Shown one piece after another: positions 1-5,928 of a stretch of DNA of 8,786 nucleotides. Source of the stretch: Chloroflexota bacterium (GTDB taxonomy: Bacteria > Chloroflexota > Dehalococcoidia > UBA1151 > UBA1328). The notes under the pieces were generated by a model, which saw nothing but the letters and a program-made list of their open reading frames with translations, did no database searches and was not told the DNA's origin. The position numbers and the translations under genes were made by a program. Where the stretch lies: the NCBI GenBank assembly GCA_002687335.1, contig NYZY01000029.1, positions 8,987-17,772 on the forward strand, written 5' to 3'. How positions within the stretch are numbered: position 1 is the stretch's first letter; the number at the start of each line of letters is the position of its first letter.

Positions 1-815
1 TGGCACTTCGTTGTGCATGCCGAGCTTCTATATGTGGCTCTTGTGGTATGAAAGTGAACGGTGACGCAAAACTGGTTTGCAAAACGCGTGTCGTCGACGT
101 TGCTCCAAATGGGGAACAGTTGGTAATTGAACCTATGGGTAACCAGCACGTCGTACGGGATCTAGTGGTTTCCCTTGATACATTCTTTTCGCAGATTCAG
201 CGAGTAGATCCGTTCCTCCAGCCTGACCATGTCCCGGAGCAGGGGGAGTACATCGCCTCAAATGACTCTATGGAGAATCTTCTAACATCAATGAACTGCA
301 TCATGTGTGGTTGTTGTGTGTCTGATTGCACGGTTCTCGAAGTCGATGCTAATTTTATTGGACCTGCTGCATTGGCAAAGGCATGGCGATTCACCGAAGA
401 CCCTCGAGATTCTAAAAGAGATGAGCGTCTCAAGGTGCTGAACGATGAAGCTGGCGGCATATGGGACTGTACCCGATGCCTAAAGTGTGTGGAGGTTTGC
501 CCCAAGGGTGTGGCTCCAATGGATCGGATTATGGAATTGCGTGAGTCTGCTATAAAAGCCGGTAATACAAACACTCCGGGATACCATCACACCGAATCGT
601 TTTATAACTCTGTAAAGAAGCATGGTCGCTTGGATGAAACGCGGCTAGCAATGGATTCTGCAGGTTGGACAAATATTCCAAGATTGCTTGATCTTGTGCC
701 AATTGGTATTGCTGCAATGCGGAAGGGGAAGTTACCTCCGTTGATACCGCATAAATCTGAAGATCATAAAAAAGTTAAAGACCTCTACGAGAACGTGGAG
801 GGGGAATCCTCATGA
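1..815 (+). CDS. sdhB: Succinate dehydrogenase/fumarate reductase iron-sulfur subunit, 5'-truncated by window edge
   Basis: Electron-transfer subunit of succinate:quinone oxidoreductase, passing electrons from the SdhA flavin to the quinone-side subunit at the membrane. The reading frame is open to the window edge (first full codon at base 3), so the in-frame ATG at 48 is internal and not the start. Codons at 18, 33, 42 and 78 give the plant-ferredoxin-type [2Fe-2S] ligands C-x4-C-x2-C-x11-C, with all four positions Cys. The bacterial-ferredoxin domain follows: CIMCGCCVSDC (codons 297-329), then CTRCLKCVEVCPKG (468-509). The second motif is C-x2-C-x2-C-x3-CP. Canonical SdhB such as E. coli has a non-Cys residue at the second position (Ile209) and binds a [3Fe-4S] cluster; here it is Cys (codon 477-479), which predicts a third cluster of [4Fe-4S] type as described for type E enzymes. 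The C-terminal tail of about 100 residues contains no membrane helix. The stop codon overlaps the sdhE start (ATGA), so the two are probably translationally coupled. Identification is firm; the type E assignment rests on the extra Cys plus the neighbour. Confidence 0.93.
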   Translation, partial: ALRCACRASICGSCGMKVNGDAKLVCKTRVVDVAPNGEQLVIEPMGNQHVVRDLVVSLDTFFSQIQRVDPFLQPDHVPEQGEYIASNDSMENLLTSMNCIMCGCCVSDCTVLEVDANFIGPAALAKAWRFTEDPRDSKRDERLKVLNDEAGGIWDCTRCLKCVEVCPKGVAPMDRIMELRESAIKAGNTNTPGYHHTESFYNSVKKHGRLDETRLAMDSAGWTNIPRLLDLVPIGIAAMRKGKLPPLIPHKSEDHKKVKDLYENVEGESS

Positions 816-1708
816 AGTACGCTTTTTATCCTGGATGTGTCGCACGTGGTGGAGCTCCCGAGTTGTACGATTCAGCGTTGGCCGTTATGGAGAGGCTTAA
901 TATCGAACACGTTGAGCTGACCAAAGCTACTTGTACCGGTGCAGGTGTCCTGCAAGAAAAAAACCTTAGAATGGGTGATATTTTGAATGTGCGAACTTTT
1001 GCCATGGCGGAGCAAATGGGGTTGCCCATCATGGTACTGTGCTCTACGTGTCAAGGTGTTATGGCTCAGGCTAACCACAGAGTCAAGCGTGACCCTGCAT
1101 ATCTCTCTGAGATAAACAAACATCTTGAGGATGAGGGGCTTGAGTACAAAGGGACCACTTCTATTAAGCATCTTTTGTGGGTGCTTATTGAAGACATTGG
1201 CCTCGATAAGCTAAAAGAAACGTTTACTCGTGAATTGACTGGTATGAACATGGCACCGTTCTACGGTTGTTACATGGTTCGGCCTTCGGATGCTCTTGAG
1301 TTTTCTTCAAATCCTCAGCGGGAAACCTCGTTGGAAGATTTGATTCAATCAGTGGGCGGTAATGTTACAGATTTTGCAGGTAAGACTGCTTGTTGTGGTT
1401 TTCCGATCCTGTTTATCAACCAGGCCAATTCTATGAAGATGGTTGCTAATCACACTGGAACAGCCAAGGACCTTGGTGCCGATGCTATGGTTACTCCATG
1501 TCCGCTATGCCACCTAAATCTTGATGGCTATCAACCCAAAGCGCGTAGACAGGTTCGAGGTGACAAAGCTGATCTTCCGGTTATCCATGTTCCCCAGTTG
1601 ATCGGCCTTGCCATGGGTATGAATGAAAAAACCTTGGGGCTGAAAAAGCATATTGTCTCAACTAAAAAAATTGTGCGAATGGCAGAGGCTTTACCATCAA
1701 AGGTTTAG
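812..1708 (+). CDS. sdhE: SdhE/HdrB-like CCG-domain subunit of type E succinate:quinone reductase
   Basis: 298 aa, the usual length for HdrB/SdhE-like cysteine-rich (CCG) proteins; no predicted membrane helix. In type E enzymes this subunit replaces the classical heme-b anchor and is thought to connect SdhB to the quinone pool. Two CCG domains are visible. N-terminal: YPGC (Cys9), TCTGAG (Cys41), LCSTC (Cys77, Cys80). C-terminal: FYGC (Cys153), ACCGFP (Cys194, Cys195), CPLC (Cys230, Cys233). The C-terminal set is a complete five-Cys motif for a noncubane [4Fe-4S] cluster as known from HdrB. The N-terminal set has Thr42 where a second adjacent Cys is expected, so it has four cysteines. The start is well supported: ATG at 812 overlaps the sdhB stop and is preceded by GGAGG at 797-801. 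An HdrB subunit of a heterodisulfide reductase or a glycolate-oxidase-type protein are alternatives, but direct coupling to an SdhB with a [2Fe-2S] domain favours SdhE. Some authors use sdhC or sdhF-like names for this position. Confidence 0.85.
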   Translation: MKYAFYPGCVARGGAPELYDSALAVMERLNIEHVELTKATCTGAGVLQEKNLRMGDILNVRTFAMAEQMGLPIMVLCSTCQGVMAQANHRVKRDPAYLSEINKHLEDEGLEYKGTTSIKHLLWVLIEDIGLDKLKETFTRELTGMNMAPFYGCYMVRPSDALEFSSNPQRETSLEDLIQSVGGNVTDFAGKTACCGFPILFINQANSMKMVANHTGTAKDLGADAMVTPCPLCHLNLDGYQPKARRQVRGDKADLPVIHVPQLIGLAMGMNEKTLGLKKHIVSTKKIVRMAEALPSKV

Positions 1709-1718
1709 TTATCAGGTT

Positions 1719-2459
1719 TTACAGACTCATTGCGCCGTCAATCACGTGAACTTGCCCCGTGGTATATGAGGATTCATCTGACGCTAAGTAAACAGCCAAA
1801 TGGGCAATTTCTTCGGGAGTTCCGACTCTACCCATTGGTTGGCGGGCGATAAAAGCTGCGCGAGCAGCCTCGGCGTTACCGGTGGCTTTTATACGTTCCT
1901 CGAGAGAGGGAGTTTCGACTGTTGCTGGTGCTATGGCATTTACCCGTATATTGTCTGAAAGGTAGTCTTTGGCCACCGATTTTGTTATCCCTATAACGGC
2001 CGCTTTCGTTGCCGTGTAGGCAGCGCGATCGGGTACGCCTAACAGATGTGAAGAGAGTGATGCCATGTTCACAATTGAGCCGCCTCCGTTTGCGATCATC
2101 GGGGGGATGTAGGCTCGCAGCATCCAAAATAGCGACTTCACGTTCAAGTTGAATGAGAAATCCCATTCCGATTCCGATGAATCCAGAATTGTTCCAACGG
2201 CGACATATCCTGCACAGTTAAATAGGATGTCTGGTGGCCCAGTTTCTGTAAGTAGGGCAGTGATCGATTGAGGGTCAGTGACATCGCAGTTTCGTGTGAT
2301 GATGCCAGGCGTGTTGTCGAGTTCACTGAGTTTCTTTGTGTTTATGTCTGATGCCCAGACTTGTGCTTTTTCTGCGGCGAATGCGAGAGCTGTTGCTTTG
2401 CCGATTCCTTGAGCTGCGGCGGTTACAACCGCTGTTTTTCCTGCGAGCCTTCCGGGCAT
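1719..2459 (-). CDS. NAD-dependent SDR oxidoreductase, BDH2 / 2-keto-3-deoxy-L-fuconate dehydrogenase-like
   Basis: Classical short-chain dehydrogenase, 246 aa, cytosolic. Cofactor motif TAAAQGIG at residues 13-20, Asp38 at the end of strand beta2 (favours NAD over NADP), NCAG at 81-84, structural Asn106, and catalytic Ser134-Tyr148-Lys152. The C-terminus YLASDESS..TTGQ...IDGAMSL is typical. From memory the protein resembles human BDH2 (DHRS6) and the Xanthomonas 2-keto-3-deoxy-L-fuconate dehydrogenase throughout. Arg145, Arg189 and Arg206 sit where BDH2 has its substrate-carboxylate arginines 144, 188 and 205, which suggests a hydroxy-acid or keto-acid substrate. The exact substrate (3-hydroxybutyrate, a deoxy sugar acid or another) cannot be decided from sequence. 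The start is placed at the ATG at 2459, which has GGGAG 8 nt upstream; an in-frame GTG at 2474 would add five residues but would use that Shine-Dalgarno as coding sequence. It is last in the minus-strand run, 146 bp after mdh, and its stop is 10 bp from the convergent sdhE stop. Confidence 0.85.
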   Translation of the reverse strand: MPGRLAGKTAVVTAAAQGIGKATALAFAAEKAQVWASDINTKKLSELDNTPGIITRNCDVTDPQSITALLTETGPPDILFNCAGYVAVGTILDSSESEWDFSFNLNVKSLFWMLRAYIPPMIANGGGSIVNMASLSSHLLGVPDRAAYTATKAAVIGITKSVAKDYLSDNIRVNAIAPATVETPSLEERIKATGNAEAARAAFIARQPMGRVGTPEEIAHLAVYLASDESSYTTGQVHVIDGAMSL

Positions 2460-2467
2460 TCGTTGAA

Positions 2468-2472
2468 CTCCC
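2468..2472 (-). promoter_or_regulatory. Shine-Dalgarno deciding the SDR start
   Basis: GGGAG on the minus strand, 8 nt before the ATG at 2459. It supports this ATG over the in-frame GTG at 2474, which has no comparable purine-rich site upstream. Confidence 0.55.
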
Positions 2473-2515
2473 ACATCAGTTTATTTTCATCTATCTTTTA
2501 AGTTTTGAATCTCGA

Positions 2516-2544
2516 GAGGAACGATATTTTATAAATCGTCCCTC
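2516..2544. repeat. Imperfect hairpin between mdh and the SDR gene
   Basis: Inverted repeat GAGG-a-ACGAT / ATCGT-c-CCTC: nine pairs with one internal A/C mismatch and a 9-nt AT-rich loop. It lies 61 bp beyond the mdh stop and 56 bp before the SDR start. Neither strand shows a clear U-run directly after the stem, so it does not qualify as a confident intrinsic terminator. It could be an attenuating or mRNA-stabilising stem that gives mdh and the SDR different transcript levels, or chance. The rest of the 146-bp gap shows nothing else convincing. Confidence 0.3.
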
Positions 2545-2605
2545 AGTTATTTCTACAACACAACAGGCTTTTAGTTGCTGGTACGAAATTTTCAGGGTAA
2601 CTGAC

Positions 2606-3535
2606 TCAGGCCTTTGCCATGATGTCTACGAGTTCTTGCACTGACTCAGCAGAGGCATTGAGAGCTGCAGATTCATCCTTGGTGAGTTCAACTTCGATAA
2701 TCTTTTCTATGCCTTTTGCTCCGAGTTTTACAGGAACACCGGCGTACAGACCGTTGATGCCGTATTCGCCTTCAAGGAATGCTGCACAAGGCAATATTTC
2801 TTTGCGATCGAGTAGAATCGCTTCGGTCATTTGGGCGACTGCTGCAGACGGGGCATAGTAGGCTGACCCTGTTTTGAGTAAAGCGACGATTTCTGCACCG
2901 CCGTCGCGTGTTCGCTGAACGATCTCTTCAAGACGCGTCGCTTCGATTAACTTAGACACAGGCACTCCACCTACGGTTGTTGAACCGATAAGCGGCACCA
3001 TAGTGTCGCCATGCCCGCCGAGAACGTATGCATTTACGTTGGTGACTGATGCGTTTAACTCCTGGGAAAGGAATGTTCGGAATCGGGCAGTGTCGAGAAT
3101 CCCTGCCATGCCTATAACTCGTTCTTTCGGGAATCCACTGACGTTGTAGGCGTGCTGAACCATCGCGTCGAGCGGATTTGAAACTACGATGAGTACAGCG
3201 TTTGGTGAGTATTTAGCTACTTCAGCGGTTACAGAGCCGACAATTTTCATATTGGTCAATAACAGGTCATCGCGACTCATTCCTGGCTTTCGAGGGATTC
3301 CGGCGGTCACAACGACTAAATCGGAGTCAGCGGTGTCTTCATAGCTGTTTGCACCAGTTATTTGAGCATCTGACCCTACCACTGGACCAGAGCAGAGCAT
3401 GTCCAAGGCGAGACCTTGAGGCTTGCCTTCGACGATATCGACAAGGACTATATCTGCGTAACCATTCTCAAATATGCGTTGGGCGGTGGTTGCACCGACA
3501 AATCCAGCTCCGACCACTGTCACCTTGAACTTCAT
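2606..3535 (-). CDS. mdh: Malate dehydrogenase, NAD-dependent, LDH-like type
   Basis: Reversible oxidation of malate to oxaloacetate with NAD in the TCA cycle; cytosolic. 309 aa, the normal length of LDH-type bacterial malate dehydrogenases. Rossmann motif GAGFVGA at residues 9-15, Asp33 for the NAD ribose. The specificity loop reads [14 protein letters not shown] (78-91): Arg82 at the position that is Gln in lactate dehydrogenase marks malate/oxaloacetate specificity, and Arg88 is the second substrate arginine. SNPLD at 120-124, catalytic Asp149 and Arg152 in ILDTARF, and catalytic His176 in GGHGDTM. All active-site residues are present. The ATG at 3535 has AAGGA 7 nt upstream (3543-3547). 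The gene follows the MazG-like gene after 132 bp, enough for its own promoter. This LDH-like form is common in Chloroflexota, Bacillus and related bacteria, which supports the taxonomic guess weakly. Confidence 0.95.
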   Translation of the reverse strand: MKFKVTVVGAGFVGATTAQRIFENGYADIVLVDIVEGKPQGLALDMLCSGPVVGSDAQITGANSYEDTADSDLVVVTAGIPRKPGMSRDDLLLTNMKIVGSVTAEVAKYSPNAVLIVVSNPLDAMVQHAYNVSGFPKERVIGMAGILDTARFRTFLSQELNASVTNVNAYVLGGHGDTMVPLIGSTTVGGVPVSKLIEATRLEEIVQRTRDGGAEIVALLKTGSAYYAPSAAVAQMTEAILLDRKEILPCAAFLEGEYGINGLYAGVPVKLGAKGIEKIIEVELTKDESAALNASAESVQELVDIMAKA

Positions 3536-3585
3536 CTATTATTCCTTATTTGTGTTTTCCTACAGCCTATCGTTTCAGATGGGCA

Positions 3586-3613
3586 ATTATTTGACCCAAT
3601 ATTGTCAGGTTAA
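3586..3613 (-). promoter_or_regulatory. mdh: Candidate mdh promoter with a dyad in the spacer
   Basis: On the minus strand, TTAACC (3613-3608, 4/6 to TTGACA) and AATAAT (3591-3586, 5/6 to TATAAT) are separated by 16 bp, about 50 bp before the mdh ATG. The spacer itself (3592-3607) is bounded by TGAC and GTCA, a short inverted repeat that could be an operator. Both hexamers and the dyad are short, so chance is a real alternative in this AT-rich gap. Confidence 0.25.
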
Positions 3614-3667
3614 TATTTGCATACCACCAAATTAGTTCATCGGTTGTGATTCATTGGTAGTGATGAT

Positions 3668-4105
3668 TTATTGCCATTTGTGAGGTTTTCCCGTTTTGGG
3701 TAAAACTTTACCGGTATCGGGTCTTATCGCATGGGTTTCGTTAGTCTTGGCTGCGGACTTGTTGGTTACTCGCTCTAGGCCCTCGATTCCTGGAAAGCCC
3801 ATTGCCTCGGCATGGCCCATCGCTACAAATAAGATATCTGCTGTTTCGTCGGCGACTGCATCATCCCCTTCTTTTTCAGATATTGCCTGAGATAGTTCAT
3901 TGAATTCTTCATCTAGAATACTGGTACGATTCGCTACTATTTCAGTCGCGCTTTGACCTTGAAATTGGCCTGAACCAACTTTAAACCGGTTGTGAAAATC
4001 CCATACTTCGCCTGCCATGCGGGCTATTGAGTCGACAAATTCCCGCCGGCTGATCGTGTTGGGTGCGTATTTTCGCTCGTCATTACTTGGTGAGTTATGT
4101 GGCAT
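3668..4105 (-). CDS. MazG-like nucleotide pyrophosphohydrolase
   Basis: 145 aa, all-alpha NTP pyrophosphohydrolase fold. Members hydrolyse nucleoside triphosphates to monophosphates and pyrophosphate using Mg2+ held by acidic residues. The signature ExxE...ExxD is visible as E67-x2-E70 (in LDEEFNELSQAI) and E87-x2-D90 (in DETADILFVAMG). A tail with repeated Lys and Thr residues follows, as in several single-domain MazG-like proteins. The first 20 residues are polar and probably disordered. Length fits a single-domain enzyme and not the two-domain MazG of E. coli. The ATG at 4105 lies 10 nt after the carboxylase stop; no Shine-Dalgarno is visible, so translation may depend on coupling to the upstream gene. 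The substrate cannot be told from sequence: house-cleaning of modified nucleotides is the usual role, and HisE-like or dUTPase-like activities are alternatives. Its place between carboxylase and malate dehydrogenase does not reveal a metabolic link. Confidence 0.8.
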   Translation of the reverse strand: MPHNSPSNDERKYAPNTISRREFVDSIARMAGEVWDFHNRFKVGSGQFQGQSATEIVANRTSILDEEFNELSQAISEKEGDDAVADETADILFVAMGHAEAMGFPGIEGLERVTNKSAAKTNETHAIRPDTGKVLPKTGKPHKWQ

Positions 4106-4115
4106 GATCGAAGTG

Positions 4116-5666
4116 TTAGAGCGGGATGTTTCCGTGTTTTTTGGGTGGGAGATTGTCGACCTTTGACTCGAGCATTCGAAGTGCTTTCACAAGTTCAGGT
4201 CGTGTCTTTTCAGGATCTATTACATCATCAATATAACCACGGTTTGCAGCGATGTATGGGTTGGCAAATTGGTCTCGGTAGTTGGTCACCATTTCTGTTC
4301 GTTTAGCTTCAGCATCTTCAGCTTTGGCAATCTCTTTGCGCCCAATGACGTTGATGGCACCTTCCGGTCCCATTACTGCGATTTCGGCACAGGGCCAAGC
4401 TAGATTGACATCGGAACGAAGTTCTTTTGAACTCATTACTATGTATGCACCGCCGTATGCCTTGCGCAGAACGACAGCAATTTTTGGCACTGTTGCCTCG
4501 ACGTAAGCGTATAGCAGTTTGGCTCCGTGACGAATTAGCCCGCCGTATTCCTGATGTGTTCCCGGCATGAACCCGGGGACATCTACGAGTGTCACAAGAG
4601 GGATGTTGAAAGCATCACAGAACCTAACAAAACGAGCAGCTTTGTCGGCAGCATCAATATCGAGCATCCCCGCCATCTGATTTGCTTGATTGGCCACGAC
4701 TCCGATACTTTGGCCATCGAGTCGGGCGAAACCAACTACTATGTTGGGAGCGAAATTATGGTGCACAGCCAAGAATTCGCCGTTGTCGACTACTTTTGTG
4801 ATGACGTCCATAACGTCGTATGGTTGATTAGCTTCGTCAGGTACAACGCTCCTGAGTGATGAATCGACTCGGTCAGGTGCATCTGTGGGTTCGATAGACG
4901 GTGCTGATTCTGCGTTGTTTGCTGGAAGGTACGATAGGAGACTACGGACATGACTGAAACAGGCTTCTTCTGATTCGACTGTAAAATGCGCTACCCCGCT
5001 TCGGGAAGAATGAGTCAGTGCTCCACCGAGATCTTCGTGCGATACGTCTTCGCCAGTCACTGCTTTTACTACATCTGGACCGGTGATATACATCTGTCCG
5101 ATTCCTTCCACCATATAAATGAAATCGGTCAGGGCAGGTGAGTACACAGCTCCACCCGCTGCTGGACCAGCGATGATGGTAATTTGTGGTATGACTCCTG
5201 AGGCTAGGGTGTTGCGCTTGAAGATTTCACCGTAGCCGGCCAGAGAATCGATACCTTCTTGGATACGAGCTCCGCCAGAATCATTGATTCCGATTATTGG
5301 AGCACCATTGCGCATTGCATGATCCATCACTTTAGCTATTTTTTCAGCCGCCACATGTGATAGCGAGCCACCAAGCACCGTAAAGTCTTGGGCGTAAACG
5401 AACACCTTGCGGCCGTTGACCAGACCGTATCCAGTCACAACTGCGTCACCTTCGAATCGCTGTTTATCGAGCCCTAGATCGGTTGAGCGGTGAGTAACGA
5501 AAGTATCGAGTTCATTGAAACTACCATCGTCTAAAAATCTCAACAAACGCTCTCTGGCGGTTAGTTTTCCACGTTCATGTTGTGCGTCGACACGTTTTTC
5601 TCCACCGCCTAAATGGGCAGATTCTCTTCGCTTGTCGAGTTTTTCTATTTTCGAGTTTTGGGTCAT
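4116..5666 (-). CDS. pccB: Acyl-CoA (acetyl-/propionyl-CoA) carboxylase carboxyltransferase beta subunit
   Basis: Transfers the carboxyl group from carboxybiotin to an acyl-CoA, giving methylmalonyl-CoA from propionyl-CoA or malonyl-CoA from acetyl-CoA. The biotin carboxylase/BCCP alpha chain is not in this window. 516 aa, the normal length for the family. N-terminal half: GGGEKR at 20-25, GKLTARERL at 33-41, and the acyl-CoA oxyanion region SGGARIQEG at 130-138, followed by AGPAAGGAVYSPAL. C-terminal half: GGAYIVM around 405-411, AWP..EIAVMG, and the family-typical C-terminus PPKKHGNIPL. Position 409 is Ile; by my alignment it corresponds to Asp422 of Streptomyces coelicolor PccB, the residue that sets acyl-CoA preference, and Ile is the state in the acetyl-CoA-accepting enzymes. 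The product may therefore have broad specificity, and the symbol pccB is a family label. No Shine-Dalgarno precedes the ATG at 5666. It is first in the minus-strand run and divergent from folP. Confidence 0.92.
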   Translation of the reverse strand: MTQNSKIEKLDKRRESAHLGGGEKRVDAQHERGKLTARERLLRFLDDGSFNELDTFVTHRSTDLGLDKQRFEGDAVVTGYGLVNGRKVFVYAQDFTVLGGSLSHVAAEKIAKVMDHAMRNGAPIIGINDSGGARIQEGIDSLAGYGEIFKRNTLASGVIPQITIIAGPAAGGAVYSPALTDFIYMVEGIGQMYITGPDVVKAVTGEDVSHEDLGGALTHSSRSGVAHFTVESEEACFSHVRSLLSYLPANNAESAPSIEPTDAPDRVDSSLRSVVPDEANQPYDVMDVITKVVDNGEFLAVHHNFAPNIVVGFARLDGQSIGVVANQANQMAGMLDIDAADKAARFVRFCDAFNIPLVTLVDVPGFMPGTHQEYGGLIRHGAKLLYAYVEATVPKIAVVLRKAYGGAYIVMSSKELRSDVNLAWPCAEIAVMGPEGAINVIGRKEIAKAEDAEAKRTEMVTNYRDQFANPYIAANRGYIDDVIDPEKTRPELVKALRMLESKVDNLPPKKHGNIPL

Positions 5667-5771
5667 GTCAGAGGTGGCGTTAAATGGAGTTTGGTTGGTG
5701 ATCTTTAGGCCTGCGCAGCAAGAGATTTTTCAAGGTTCGTTATTTGCTTAGGAAGAGTCTATCTTCAAGTG

Positions 5772-5804
5772 CAAGGTAATTCCTTTTGATGGAATATAAC
5801 CTTG
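5772..5804. promoter_or_regulatory. Dyad in the carboxylase/folP divergent region, overlapping a possible promoter
   Basis: Inverted repeat CAAGGT-a-ATTCC (5772-5783), 7-nt loop, GGAAT-ata-ACCTTG (5791-5804): eleven complementary pairs with a small asymmetric internal loop. On the minus strand, TATATT (5798-5793, 5/6 to TATAAT) lies within the right arm, and TTGACC (5824-5819, 5/6 to TTGACA) lies 20 bp upstream of it, a spacing longer than ideal. The dyad thus overlaps the -10 of a possible carboxylase promoter and could be a repressor site, or it could form an RNA stem in the leader. The other parts of 5667-5928 show a CTGCGCAG palindrome (5711-5718) and no convincing promoter for folP. Confidence 0.35.
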
Positions 5805-5928
5805 TAAATTTTAACTTAGGTCAAGTAGAGCGGCAACTGGGTGTTTATTGATTTTTTGGCATCGAAGGGTGTTAAACTCAGATTGCAGGAATTACGATAC
5901 AGGTCTGTCTCCTTAGAACGTCAAGTTA

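Noticed and set aside
48..50. ATG at 48 as the start of sdhB
   Set aside because: The frame is open upstream and codes for the [2Fe-2S] cysteine motif, so the true start is outside the window.
197..574. 125-codon open frame on the minus strand inside sdhB
   Set aside because: It lies opposite the conserved cluster motifs of SdhB and has no recognisable family features of its own; a shadow of the real gene.
2516..2544. Hairpin considered as an intrinsic terminator for mdh
   Set aside because: The stem has an internal mismatch and no U-run follows on either strand; listed only as a low-confidence structure.
2336..2644. 102-codon plus-strand frame across the mdh/SDR gap
   Set aside because: It runs antisense over both genes, is rich in Leu, Phe and Arg without domain pattern, and has no good start signal.
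4554..4859. 101-codon plus-strand frame inside the carboxylase gene
   Set aside because: It is antisense to conserved carboxyltransferase sequence and resembles no known protein.
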